Shown piece by piece: positions 7,504 to 16,085 of a stretch of DNA of 64,000 nt; the stretch's first letter is position 1, and every line of letters begins with the position of its first letter. Below the pieces are notes generated by a model. The model made no database searches. It saw only the letters and a list, made by a program, of their open reading frames with translations, and was not told where the DNA came from. Made by a program: the position numbers and the translations under genes. The stretch covers positions 1-64,000 of the forward strand of contig DAOUBQ010000039.1 of NCBI GenBank assembly GCA_034432755.1. The letters are read 5' to 3'. The stretch comes from UBA5195 sp034432755. Lineage in GTDB: Bacteria > Chloroflexota > Anaerolineae > Anaerolineales > Villigracilaceae.

Positions 7504-8091
7504 ATGAAGAGAATCCTCTTACTCACTCTTACCCTTTTTCTCACCGCTTGCAGCAACGCCGTAACCGAACCGACGGTCACGCCCGTCAATGTCAACGCCG
7601 TCCAAACCGCTGTCGTGCAAACCGTCATGGCCCAAGCCACCCAAACCGCCCGGGCCATCCCCACCAACACCCCACAACCCAGCCCAACATCAACGCCAAC
7701 CACCGCCCCGCTGCCAACCGAAACACCCAGCCCGCAGGTTACGCCTACGCCAGGCTTATGCGATGATGCCATTTATGTAGCCGATGTTTCTGTGCCAGAT
7801 GGCACGCAAATAAACCCTGGCCAAGAATTCGTCAAAACCTGGAAAGTCAAAAATACTGGCACCTGCACCTGGACACGCGGCTATCAAATCATGTGGTCCT
7901 ATGGCGATAATCGCATGGGCGGTCAGGCCACCGCGCTCACCAGCGATGTGCTGCCTGGTCAAGAAGTAGACATCTCACTCACCCTGAAGGCCCCCCTGGC
8001 ATCTGGCACCTATAGCGGCTATTGGGTTTTGCGAAATAATAACGGCTTCACGTTCGGCCAGCGGCTCTCCGTCATCATCACCGTTCCATGA
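7504..8091 (+). CDS. Lipoprotein with a four-tryptophan NBR1-like Ig domain
   Basis: This 195-residue protein starts with a lipoprotein signal (MKRILLLTLTLFLTAC, lipid cysteine C16), continues with a Thr/Pro-rich linker to about residue 85, and ends in a domain of about 105 residues. The domain carries four spaced tryptophans (KTWKV, TCTW, QIMW, SGYWVL) and reads like the Ig-like FW domain of NBR1. In eukaryotes that domain binds cargo in autophagy; in bacteria it occurs on secreted proteins of unknown role. The start at 7504 has AAAGGTGG before it. The stop overlaps the queG start by four bases, so the two are translationally coupled, although no functional link is evident. Confidence 0.85.
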   Translation: MKRILLLTLTLFLTACSNAVTEPTVTPVNVNAVQTAVVQTVMAQATQTARAIPTNTPQPSPTSTPTTAPLPTETPSPQVTPTPGLCDDAIYVADVSVPDGTQINPGQEFVKTWKVKNTGTCTWTRGYQIMWSYGDNRMGGQATALTSDVLPGQEVDISLTLKAPLASGTYSGYWVLRNNNGFTFGQRLSVIITVP

Positions 8092-9140
8092 ACCCCGTCG
8101 AACTTGCCAAGGCCATCAAAGAACATGCCCGCCAGTTGGGATTTCCCCTGGCGGGTATTACTACGCCCGACCCGCCCGCCCACTTCGAGGCCTACCAACG
8201 CTGGCTGGAAGCCGGCAATCACGGGCAAATGACGTATCTCGCGCAGGAACGCGCCCTCGAACGCCGCGCCAACCCGCTCCGCATCCTGCCCGAGTGTCGC
8301 TCCATCGTCGTCCTGGCAATCCCTTACCATAATCCCGCCCTGGCACAAACCAAACCTGAAGCAGAAAATCACGGCAGAATAGCCGCCTACGCCTGGGGTG
8401 ACGATTACCACCTCGCCCTGCCCCCGCGCCTCGAAGCCATCGTCCGCTTCATCGAGGCCCAGGTTGGGCATCCCGTTCCTAACCGCTGGTACACCGATAC
8501 CGGCCCCATCTTGGAGCGCGAACTGGCCCAGCGCGCCGGATTAGGCTGGATTGGAAAAAACACCTGTCTCATCACCCCCAAAAACGGTTCCTACTTCCTC
8601 CTGGCCGAAATCCTGCTTGGCATCAACCTGCCGCCCGATTCACCCTTTCCTAGAGACCAGTGCGGCTCTTGCACCCGCTGCATCGAGGCCTGTCCCACAG
8701 GCTGCATCCAACCAGACCGCACACTCGACGCCCGGCGGTGCATCTCCTACCTGACCATTGAAAACAAAGCCGAAATCCCGCTCGAATTGCGCCCGCAGAT
8801 AAGAAACTGGGCTTTTGGCTGCGACATCTGCCAGATGGTCTGCCCCTGGAACATCCGCTTCGCCCATCAAGACGGCGACCCGGCCTTTGCGCCGCGCGAG
8901 GGGTTGCCGCTGCCTGTGCTGACGCACGAATTGAAATTGACGCCCGAACAATTCAACCGAAAATTCAAGAACAGCCCAGTCAAGCGCGCCAAACGGCGCG
9001 GCTACTTGCGCAATCTTGCCGTCGCCGCCGGCAATGCGCGGGATGTGGCATCCCTCCCAGCGCTCAAACAGGCCCAAAGCGACGAAGAACCCCTCCTGAA
9101 TGAACACGCTGCCTGGGCCATCAAGCAAATCAGCGGATAA
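8088..9140 (+). CDS. queG: Epoxyqueuosine reductase QueG
   Basis: QueG carries out the last step of queuosine synthesis, reducing epoxyqueuosine to queuosine in tRNA with cobalamin and two [4Fe-4S] clusters. The 350-residue product has the expected DTGPILERELAQRAGLGWIG segment containing the catalytic Asp, the first cluster motif CGSCTRCIEACPTGC and the second CDICQMVCPWN, then a HEAT-like C-terminal helix region. The ATG overlaps the end of the lipoprotein gene by ATGA. rdgB follows after 32 bp, so the three probably form one transcript. Confidence 0.96.
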   Translation: MNPVELAKAIKEHARQLGFPLAGITTPDPPAHFEAYQRWLEAGNHGQMTYLAQERALERRANPLRILPECRSIVVLAIPYHNPALAQTKPEAENHGRIAAYAWGDDYHLALPPRLEAIVRFIEAQVGHPVPNRWYTDTGPILERELAQRAGLGWIGKNTCLITPKNGSYFLLAEILLGINLPPDSPFPRDQCGSCTRCIEACPTGCIQPDRTLDARRCISYLTIENKAEIPLELRPQIRNWAFGCDICQMVCPWNIRFAHQDGDPAFAPREGLPLPVLTHELKLTPEQFNRKFKNSPVKRAKRRGYLRNLAVAAGNARDVASLPALKQAQSDEEPLLNEHAAWAIKQISG

Positions 9141-9172
9141 AATGCGCAAAACCTGAACACTCTGGAGACCAA

Positions 9173-9772
9173 ATGCAGAAAGTGCTTCTCGCCACCAGCA
9201 ACAAAGGAAAAATCAAAGAAATGCAGACCCTGCTCAACGGGTTAAAAGTGGAACTCATCACCCCCCAACGCCTCGGTCTGGAGATAGATGTTGAGGAAAA
9301 TGGCGCAACTTACGAGGAAAACGCCGCAAAAAAAGCGCGCGCTTACAGCCAGGCCAGCGGCCTGATTGCCCTGGCCGATGATTCTGGGCTGGAAGTAGAT
9401 GCCCTGAACGGCGCGCCAGGCCTGTATTCCGCGCGTTACTCTGGAAAGCCGGGCGCATCGGACTCTGACCGGCGCGCCTTTTTATTAGAAAAACTCAAAG
9501 AGAAACCACGTCCCTGGACGGCGCACTTTCACGCCACCATCGCGGTGGCAACACCCAATGGCCTGGTGCAGTTTGCAGAGGGCCATTGCTACGGTGAAAT
9601 CATTCCCGAAGAGCGCGGCACAAACGGATTCGGGTACGACCCGATTTTTTTCATCCCAGAGATGAATCGCACGATGGCAGAACTCTCCATGGATGAAAAA
9701 AACCGCCTGAGCCATCGCGCCCTGGCGGTTCAAGCATCTTTGCCAATTTTACGAGAACTGTTCAAGCGTTGA
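9173..9772 (+). CDS. rdgB: XTP/dITP diphosphatase (RdgB/HAM1 family)
   Basis: The enzyme removes non-canonical purine triphosphates (dITP, XTP) from the nucleotide pool by cleaving them to monophosphates. The 199-residue length is normal. Visible motifs are TSNKGKIKEM at 8-17 (triphosphate binding), DDSGLEVDALNGAPG, and GTNGFGYDPIF with SHRALA near the C-terminus (base recognition). CTGGAGA precedes the ATG. It follows queG closely on the same strand and its last 11 bases overlap the 3' end of the convergent hydrolase gene. Confidence 0.96.
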   Translation: MQKVLLATSNKGKIKEMQTLLNGLKVELITPQRLGLEIDVEENGATYEENAAKKARAYSQASGLIALADDSGLEVDALNGAPGLYSARYSGKPGASDSDRRAFLLEKLKEKPRPWTAHFHATIAVATPNGLVQFAEGHCYGEIIPEERGTNGFGYDPIFFIPEMNRTMAELSMDEKNRLSHRALAVQASLPILRELFKR

Positions 9773-10610
9773 GAGAGTCCCCCGGATGGTAATCTGTCGT
9801 ATTCAGGAACAAACCCAGCATCCGCGCCACCACCAGCGGCTGCTCCAACATGACCATGTGTCCAGCCCCGTCAACCGTGTGGAGCAGGGAACCTTTAATG
9901 CGTTCATGCATGGCCTGAGAAAGATAGGGCGGCGTCATTTTATCTTCGGAGCCGCACAAAATGAGTGTGGGAGCCTTGACGCGCCCTACCAGAGCGGTCT
10001 CGTTGTAGGCGGCGCAGGCCAGGAAATCGCCGTGCAAGACCGAGGAGCGCACTTCAGACAGTCGCTTTGCAGCCAGTTCTTTCAGGCGCGCATCCACACT
10101 GGCCGAAAACGACCACTCGACGACCGTCTTGACTGCCAGCGGGAAAGTAGCCGGGTTGGATGCATTCTCCAGCAGTTGCGGCGAAACCCGCAAGCGCGGC
10201 GCGGTAGCGACCAACCCCAGGCCAAGCGTGCGTGCCGGGCGGTGAATCCCAAGCCAAAGGGCGATTGCGCCACCCATCGAATGCCCCACAAAAACGGCTT
10301 TGCGCAGTTTGAGCGAATCCATGAAACCCAGCACGGATTCGGCATAATCGCTGATGGATTGCCGCCCAATGCCCTCAGATTTGCCGTGACTGGGCAGGTC
10401 GAGGGCGTACATGCGCTGCCCCGCAAGGTGGCGTATCTCTGGCGGCCAGAACAGGTGGTTGCCTCCCGCGCCATGCAGCAAAATCACCGCCGGGCGCATC
10501 CAATGGTCTGCATCATGCGCAAAATAATAAATTCCGTTAGAGAGAGGCATAGGGTTTGTCAAAAAAACAGGAGTTGAACTTGGGTGATACGCAACCTGCT
10601 CAAATGGCAA
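9762..10610 (-). CDS. Alpha/beta hydrolase
   Basis: A 282-residue alpha/beta-hydrolase-fold protein. The oxyanion region LLHGAGGN, the nucleophile elbow GHSMGGA, the acid in CGSEDKMTP and the histidine in GAGHMVMLE make a complete catalytic triad. Substrate cannot be told from sequence; esterase, lactonase or C-C hydrolase are all possible. Two starts are plausible: 10610 and a Met 20 codons later (10550) that better matches the usual beginning of the fold. Its 3' end overlaps rdgB by 11 bp in convergent orientation. The sensor kinase gene ends upstream of it, 34 bp away. Confidence 0.85.
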   Translation of the reverse strand: MPFEQVAYHPSSTPVFLTNPMPLSNGIYYFAHDADHWMRPAVILLHGAGGNHLFWPPEIRHLAGQRMYALDLPSHGKSEGIGRQSISDYAESVLGFMDSLKLRKAVFVGHSMGGAIALWLGIHRPARTLGLGLVATAPRLRVSPQLLENASNPATFPLAVKTVVEWSFSASVDARLKELAAKRLSEVRSSVLHGDFLACAAYNETALVGRVKAPTLILCGSEDKMTPPYLSQAMHERIKGSLLHTVDGAGHMVMLEQPLVVARMLGLFLNTTDYHPGDSLNA

Positions 10611-10644
10611 TCTTCGCCGCCGGCATCAGATTGCCATTTAACAA

Positions 10645-12432
10645 TCAGGCTGCTTGTTCCTGCTGCCGCTCGCGAGCGTGGTGCAGCATGTCGGCGGCTT
10701 CTTCGGTCAGTGGAATATAAACCTGAATTTTCGTGCCGCGCCCGGGCGCAGATTCGATATTGAGCAGGCCGTTAACCAATTCGGCGCGCTCGCGCAGGTT
10801 AATCATTCCCAGGCTGCCACGCTTGTCGTAAGATTTCATCGTCGCGTTGACATCGAACCCAACCCCGTCATCTGAAATTTCCAGTTGAGCAATCTCAGGC
10901 TGCCGGCGCAAGGCGTTCAAGCGCACCCAAATATGGGAGGCCTGGGCATGTTTGCGGGCATTGTTAACAGCTTCTTCAGCAATGTAGAAAATCACGCCGC
11001 TCTTACCCATTTCCAGTTGTTCGGCCAGTTTTTCATCCACCTGGATGATGACTTCCTGCCCATAAGTTTCTTTCATTTTATCTGCCATTGCCTGGAGGGC
11101 AGCCTTCAAACCCTGCGATTCCAGCACCAGCGGGCGCAGAGTAAAGAGCATGTGACGGATTTCTTTGGTGGTGCGCCGGGCCAGGTCTTCGATTTTCTCC
11201 AATTCTTCTTTGGCGGCATTGGTGTCGCGGTCAATCATACGGCGCGCCAGGTTGACGCGCATCGCCATCGCGGCCACCGACTGAGTCGGGCCGTCGTGCA
11301 GGTCGCGCGCCAATTTCTTGCGGGCTTCTTCCTGCACTTCGGTAATGCGCTCTTTTTCATCGGCCAGGTCCTGGTACAGGCGCGCGTTCTGGATGGCGAT
11401 GATAGCCTGCCGCCCGATGATGCCCAAAATATCGGAGCGTTCACGGGTGAAGTAGTTGGCATCGGGATGCCCAAAAAGCATCGCGCCGTAAACATTAAAC
11501 CCGCTGCGCAGCGGGAAACAATATACCGATTTACAATTCGAAAGCCCCACAATCCGCCCCAGCTCGGGGTCTGAAGCGACCGAACCAACCGTCAGGGCAT
11601 CCCCTTCTTCGATGACTTTCGCCAGAAGGCCAGCCTTGGCCGGGAAGGTGGCGCGCATATCGGCCTGGGTAAAGCGCCGGGCGGAGCCAACCGTCAATTC
11701 TTCGCCTCGGAACAACAAAATCGCGCTAACAATCCGGTCATTCCCAAGAACCACCTGGCCTTCAGGGTCGTTCTCTTCCACATGCAATGCGTTAACGCTC
11801 AAATCGAGGGCGCTATCCATCACCCGCTTGTAACTCAGCGTGCTAGTTAGAGCCGATGACAGGTTGTAGATGGCTCGCAAGCGGTCGTTTTCTACCCGCT
11901 GCTGTTTCTCGCGCGCTGCAATCTGCTTTTTGCGCTCGTCCTGCCAGCGTTTGTACAACTGTTGGCTGATGAAACCAAATACAACACCCAGGAGAAGCGT
12001 GAGAATGACCCCAATAGCCGTCGAGAAGATGTCAAGTTTCCCGGTGATCAGGCCGCCCGCCACTTCCACCAACGACATGACCAGGGCGGTCAGAATGCCG
12101 CCCTTGAAGTTGTAATATAAACTCCCGCTCACCAGGGGAATCATCACCACCCAGGCCGCCGGGCCAATGAAAGTACCTTCGAGCAGGAAGAAAGCAATCG
12201 CGCAGGCCAGGTCAATTGCAACGCTCAACCCGCGATGGCTTTTCAAACGCCGGTTTTGTCCGGCCATCCACGAAAGAAACAGGTTCCAACCGGTCAGGCC
12301 GAAGAGCAGCAAGCTGCTGAAAGAAATCAGGCTATCACTGGCCGCGACAGAGAGCGTCATCCCAACCAGAACAAACCAGCGCAGGGAAACAACATACCAG
12401 TCAGTGACAAACGGAGAATCGGCGCGTTGCAT
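10645..12432 (-). CDS. Membrane sensor histidine kinase, NarL/DesK type, with GAF domain
   Basis: This 595-residue kinase has a five- or six-helix membrane domain (about 1-160), a short coiled coil, a GAF domain (about 190-355), a HisKA_3 dimerisation domain with the phospho-acceptor in ARDLHDGPTQS, and a HATPase with EEAVNNARKHA (N box), SDDGVGFD and GSLGMINLRERA. Such kinases phosphorylate LuxR-type response regulators, but none is adjacent, so it is an orphan here. The first codon has no clear ribosome site; a TATGAT hexamer lies about 10 bases before it, so a leaderless transcript is possible. Confidence 0.9.
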   Translation of the reverse strand: MQRADSPFVTDWYVVSLRWFVLVGMTLSVAASDSLISFSSLLLFGLTGWNLFLSWMAGQNRRLKSHRGLSVAIDLACAIAFFLLEGTFIGPAAWVVMIPLVSGSLYYNFKGGILTALVMSLVEVAGGLITGKLDIFSTAIGVILTLLLGVVFGFISQQLYKRWQDERKKQIAAREKQQRVENDRLRAIYNLSSALTSTLSYKRVMDSALDLSVNALHVEENDPEGQVVLGNDRIVSAILLFRGEELTVGSARRFTQADMRATFPAKAGLLAKVIEEGDALTVGSVASDPELGRIVGLSNCKSVYCFPLRSGFNVYGAMLFGHPDANYFTRERSDILGIIGRQAIIAIQNARLYQDLADEKERITEVQEEARKKLARDLHDGPTQSVAAMAMRVNLARRMIDRDTNAAKEELEKIEDLARRTTKEIRHMLFTLRPLVLESQGLKAALQAMADKMKETYGQEVIIQVDEKLAEQLEMGKSGVIFYIAEEAVNNARKHAQASHIWVRLNALRRQPEIAQLEISDDGVGFDVNATMKSYDKRGSLGMINLRERAELVNGLLNIESAPGRGTKIQVYIPLTEEAADMLHHARERQQEQAA

Positions 12433-12492
12433 ATTCTATAATCATAACCCATCTTTGCGCAGCGCGCGTAAAATTCTCATTTCTTATTAAAA

Positions 12493-12855
12493 TTGATAGG
12501 AGAGCCTGCCATAACTCGCGTCATCCTGCACCTCGACCTGGACGCTTTTTTCTGCGCTGTGGAAGAACTGCGCGGCCGGCCCGATTTCAACACCCTCACC
12601 CGCCAGGCCGCCCCGCCCCCCCCCCCGACCTGGACGAGGAAATTTACGCCGCCGCGCTTGCGCTATTGCGCAAAGTCCGCCCGCCAGGGCAATCCGTGCG
12701 CCTTTGGCATCAGCGGCCTGGGCCAACCCATCCGTCAGATTCCGCTCTGGGGCACCGCCGAGGACGAAAAAGCCCGCAAACTCCATCGCATCCTGGATGA
12801 ATTACAACAAAAATACGGTGAACAAGTCATCAAAAAAGGTTCATCGCCAAATTAA
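12493..12855 (+). pseudogene. dinB: DNA polymerase IV (dinB) remnant with large internal deletion
   Basis: The first residues, RVILHLDLDAFFCAVEELRG, are the start of a Y-family polymerase with the first catalytic Asp. They run straight into DFNTLTRQ, a phrase from the little-finger domain near the other end of the protein, so roughly 280 residues are missing. Two frameshifts follow. After an 11-C run (12616-12626) the matching sequence DLDEEIYAAALALLRKV continues in another frame. After PPGQSVRL the frame returns for GISGLGQPIRQIPLWG and the end KYGEQVIKKG. No normal ATG is present. It cannot make a working polymerase. Confidence 0.85.
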
Positions 12856-12889
12856 TCACCAATCACCAATTACCAATTACAATCAGCCC

Positions 12890-14689
12890 ATGCCCTCCCT
12901 CGCCCAAACCCTGCCCGCCAACGACCTCGGCTTTCTGCGCATCGTCGCTTCGCTGTGGGGAATCGAATTGCAAGCCCCAGCCCCCGCCGAGGCCGCCCTG
13001 GAACTGGCCGAAGCCATGCTCGACGCCGAACTAATGGAAGAAGTCATCGCGGCCCTGCCCCAACAGGCCCACCAGGCCCTGGCCGCCCTGTTCGGCGCGG
13101 GCGGGCGACTCCCCTGGCCGCAATTTGCGCGCCGCTTCGGCGACCTGCGCGAGATGGGCCCCGGCAAACGCGACCGCGAACAGCCCCATGCCCGTCCCAA
13201 CTCCGCTGCCGAAACGCTCTACTACCGCGCCCTCATCGGCAAGGCCTTCTTCGACACCCCCTCTGGCGCGCAAGAATTTGCCTTCCTGCCCGATGACCTG
13301 TTGCAGGCCCTCGAATTCATCGGCTTCGAGCCAGGCGAAGCCACTGAACCAGACCCCGAACCATTGCCTGTCAGCCAAACACCCAGCCCCACCCCTGAGC
13401 CAGCATACGCCAACCTGGCCGAGCCAGAATATGCCGATATAGACGAAATCATCGCCGCAGACGAGCCAGAAGCCATCGTCATCCCAACCGTCAGCGCGCG
13501 CAAGCCGCCTGTTATTACCCAACCCGCTCCCCCACCACCCACAGCAAGCGACAAAGCCCTCGGGCGCGCTGCCACGCCAGCCGAAAAAGCCCACATCCGG
13601 CCCGCCACCGACGATATTTTGGATGATTTGACCACGCTGCTGGCCGCCTTGCGGCTGAGAATCGACCCTCCCGCAATGGCAGTTCCCACCCCCGTCTTAA
13701 CCGGGCTGCTAACGGCCTCCCGTTTAATCAGCGGAACCACGCTTCAACCGGAGGCCGTCAAGACCTTCCTCGAATCGCCGCGCGAGGCAGCCCTGGCCTC
13801 CCTGGTCGAAGCCTGGCAATCGAGCGAGACCTTCAACGAACTGCGCCTGCTGCCCGGCCTGGTCTTCGAGGGCGCCTGGCAAAACCAGCCGCTCGTCACC
13901 CGCGAATTCCTGCTCAACTTGCTCGAACCCATCCCCGAAGGCGTGTGGTGGAGCATCCCCTCGTTCCTCCGCGACATCAAGCAAAAATATCCCGACTTCC
14001 AGCGCCCGGCGGGTGATTACGACACCTGGTTCATCAAACGCCTTTCAGACGGCGAGTACCTGCGCGGATTTACCCACTGGGACGAAGTGGACGGCGCGGT
14101 AATTCGCTATTTCCTCCAGGTATTGCACTGGCTCGGCCAGCTCGACCTGGCCGCCCCCCACGAAACCGCCGCCCCGACTGCCTTCCGAATGACCAGTAAC
14201 GAATCACGAATTACAACCCTCGAAACCGCCAAAATTACCCTCTCGTCCAACGGCCTCATCACCATCCCGCGCCTGTCCCCGCGCAGCGTCCGTTACCAAG
14301 TGGCGAGATTCTGCGAATGGGGCAGTTCCCCCAGCCCCGAAGAATACCGCTACCGCGTCACCCCTGTCTCTCTCAAGCGTGCCGCCGGGCAGGGACTCAA
14401 AGTCAGTCACCTGCTCAGCCTGCTGTCGAAGCAAACCGGCGGACAGGTCCCACCAGTGCTTGTGAAAGCCCTCCAGCGTTGGGAAGCCAACGACACGGAA
14501 GCCCGTATTGAGACCCTCACCGTGCTTAAGGTCAGTAAGCCCGAAGTGCTGGCCGAACTGCGCGCCTCGCGGGCTGCCCGTTTCTTGGGCGAAATCATCG
14601 GCCCCACCACGGTCGTCATCCAGCCCGGAGCCGAGTCCAAAGTCATGGCAGCCCTGACCGAATTAGGGCTACTGACAGAAATGGAGTAG
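12890..14689 (+). CDS. Large protein with helicase-associated (XPB/Ssl2-like, Helicase_C_3-type) domain
   Basis: A 599-residue cytoplasmic protein. The N-terminal part is helical, then comes a Pro/Thr/Glu-rich linker (about 150-220), and a C-terminal half resembling the helicase-associated winged-helix region found before XPB-type helicases: VTPVSLKRAAGQGLKVSHLLSLLSKQTGG followed by TVLKVSKPEVLAELRAS and RFLGEIIGPTTVVI. No Walker motifs are present, so it is not itself a helicase. The ATG at 12890 fits the conserved beginning but lacks a clear ribosome site. Residues around 433-443 (MTSNESRITTL) are encoded by AATC/AATT-rich low-complexity DNA at 14187-14220. Function unknown. Confidence 0.7.
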   Translation: MPSLAQTLPANDLGFLRIVASLWGIELQAPAPAEAALELAEAMLDAELMEEVIAALPQQAHQALAALFGAGGRLPWPQFARRFGDLREMGPGKRDREQPHARPNSAAETLYYRALIGKAFFDTPSGAQEFAFLPDDLLQALEFIGFEPGEATEPDPEPLPVSQTPSPTPEPAYANLAEPEYADIDEIIAADEPEAIVIPTVSARKPPVITQPAPPPPTASDKALGRAATPAEKAHIRPATDDILDDLTTLLAALRLRIDPPAMAVPTPVLTGLLTASRLISGTTLQPEAVKTFLESPREAALASLVEAWQSSETFNELRLLPGLVFEGAWQNQPLVTREFLLNLLEPIPEGVWWSIPSFLRDIKQKYPDFQRPAGDYDTWFIKRLSDGEYLRGFTHWDEVDGAVIRYFLQVLHWLGQLDLAAPHETAAPTAFRMTSNESRITTLETAKITLSSNGLITIPRLSPRSVRYQVARFCEWGSSPSPEEYRYRVTPVSLKRAAGQGLKVSHLLSLLSKQTGGQVPPVLVKALQRWEANDTEARIETLTVLKVSKPEVLAELRASRAARFLGEIIGPTTVVIQPGAESKVMAALTELGLLTEME

Positions 14690-14808
14690 GAACGCCAACA
14701 CCGCTTCTAACGAAATTTAGACTTTGCTCTAAACATTTTCCAACAAGCGGGCGATAAGATAGGGGCAATCAAATCAAGTAACGGTATTCAAACAAAGGAG
14801 ACCCAACC

Positions 14809-15198
14809 ATGTTTTACATAACCACTGCCCCCTATCGCACGCCCCGCCGCTGGGTTGCCCGCCCTGCCGAAGTGGATGCTCCGCGCCCCCTGCCGGTTGA
14901 TATCCGCGAACAGGATGAAGCCTATCTGCTGACCGCTTATGTCCCTGGCCTGAAATCCGAAGACCTGAACATCCAGATACTCGAAGACACCCTGACCATC
15001 GAAGGCGAATACGGCCAACACGAGGGCCAAGCCCTGCTTTGCGAACTGCCCACCGGTTCTTTCCGCCGCTCCCTGCGCCTGCCCACCCAACTCGATGCCC
15101 AAAAAGCCGAGGCCAAAATCGAAAACGGCGTGCTGACCTTGCGCATCCCCAAGGCCGAATCGGCCCGCCCGCGCGTTATCAAAGTCAGCGCGAAGTAA
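14809..15198 (+). CDS. Small heat shock protein, Hsp20 family
   Basis: This 129-residue alpha-crystallin-type chaperone binds unfolding proteins without ATP. The core runs from VDIREQDEAYLLTAYVPGLKSEDLNIQ to ENGVLTLRIPKAE, which is the A-x-x-x-n-GVL-x-(I/L) signature near the C-terminus; a short tail RPRVIKV supplies the oligomerisation strand. The N-terminal arm is short. AAAGGAGACC precedes the ATG. A TTTAGA-N6-TCTAAA inverted repeat at 14716-14733 upstream could be an operator, but no CIRCE is present. Confidence 0.95.
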   Translation: MFYITTAPYRTPRRWVARPAEVDAPRPLPVDIREQDEAYLLTAYVPGLKSEDLNIQILEDTLTIEGEYGQHEGQALLCELPTGSFRRSLRLPTQLDAQKAEAKIENGVLTLRIPKAESARPRVIKVSAK

Positions 15199-15508
15199 CA
15201 TTTCATCCCGCCCTATTTCGGCCAGCAGCGGGGCTGCTGGCCGAAAAAACATTCCAATCGGCCTGTGAGCTGCCAAAGACACCCCGGCCTGGCCGTTGGC
15301 GCGATTGAGACGGTCGTTGTAGTCATCATAGTCATCAACCATCCCCGAAGCCTCAATAGATACCGAAGCGCCCGACCTTAAAGCCAAAGAAAACCCGTCT
15401 TTATCGTACAATGGGTTCAGATTTACCCCCATTTCTACCCCTACCGTCCTGGCAGGCGAAGCCAGAAGGGGGTAAGAGGCAGAATGTTCACCAGCGACTA
15501 AGTACGTT
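15199..15508. other. Non-coding gap with a hairpin and a possible decayed minus-strand frame
   Basis: A perfect 14-bp stem (15216-15229 with 15233-15246) around a GGG loop follows hsp20, but neither strand has a T-run after it. From about 15432 back to 15250 the minus strand reads LNPLYDKDGFSLALRSG and VDDYDDYNDRLNRANGQ, which looks more like a coding sequence than random DNA; I do not recognise it. It runs without a stop into the antisense of hsp20, so the original gene end is gone. It is best treated as a remnant or a chance frame. Confidence 0.35.
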
Positions 15509-16081
15509 TTACGTATTTTGGGTCAGAAGGTACACGGCTGCCGGCAGAAGAACACACAAACAGCAGAACAACACAAAGGCAGCCGCGCAGCCCCACACCC
15601 AGATAGGTATGCCAGATTTTTTTGGGGGCTCGACAACTTCACCAACGACTGGCGCAAAAGTTGTCGGCTCATCGCGACGGGCAAAGTCCGGCACTTCGGC
15701 ATCGGCCATGCTGGGAGTCGTCTCAAACTTCAAGTTAAATTCGACCTGGTCAACCGCCGTCTTGGCGTCGGCTAACCCGACATCGAAATACTCGCGGTAA
15801 ATCTTAACCGCCTCAATTTTTCGCCCGGCGCGCAATTCTGCTTTGATGGCATCCATCGCTTCGGCGCTGTTGCGAAACCTTTTTAATGGCTCGTGGCTAA
15901 CCAGGGTCACATCTGCTGGGGCTTGCGCATCTTTCAACAGGGCATCCAATTCCTCGCGGCTGGCGCGCACGGTGGGAGCGGAGAAAGAAACAGAAGCAGG
16001 CAGGGCGGCTCCGCAATAAGAGCAGGCACGTTCCGTGCTTTCGACCGACGCGCCGCAATTCGGGCATGCAATTTGTGGCAT
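15509..16081 (-). CDS. Zinc-ribbon protein with an L7/L12-like module and C-terminal membrane helix
   Basis: A 190-residue protein with an N-terminal zinc ribbon (CPNCG...CSYCG, residues 5-23), a middle module that reads like the C-terminal fold of ribosomal protein L7/L12 (GRKIEAVKIYREYFDVGLADAKTAVDQVE), and a hydrophobic segment close to the C-terminus (IWVWGCAAAFVLFCCLC). It is therefore probably a tail-anchored membrane protein. The L7/L12-like helix pair in such proteins is of unknown role. The next gene upstream, four bases away, encodes a second zinc-ribbon protein with a similar module, and they are very likely one operon. Confidence 0.7.
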   Translation of the reverse strand: MPQIACPNCGASVESTERACSYCGAALPASVSFSAPTVRASREELDALLKDAQAPADVTLVSHEPLKRFRNSAEAMDAIKAELRAGRKIEAVKIYREYFDVGLADAKTAVDQVEFNLKFETTPSMADAEVPDFARRDEPTTFAPVVGEVVEPPKKSGIPIWVWGCAAAFVLFCCLCVLLPAAVYLLTQNT

Positions 16082-16085
16082 GATT

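Noticed and set aside
15216..15246. Strong hairpin after hsp20 as an intrinsic terminator
   Set aside because: The stem is perfect but is followed by A residues, not T, on the plus strand, and has no T-run on the minus strand. It is kept only as a hairpin.
14788..15432. Minus-strand frame of 214 codons
   Set aside because: Its second half is antisense to hsp20. Only the first 60 or so codons are of interest, and they are treated as a possible remnant.
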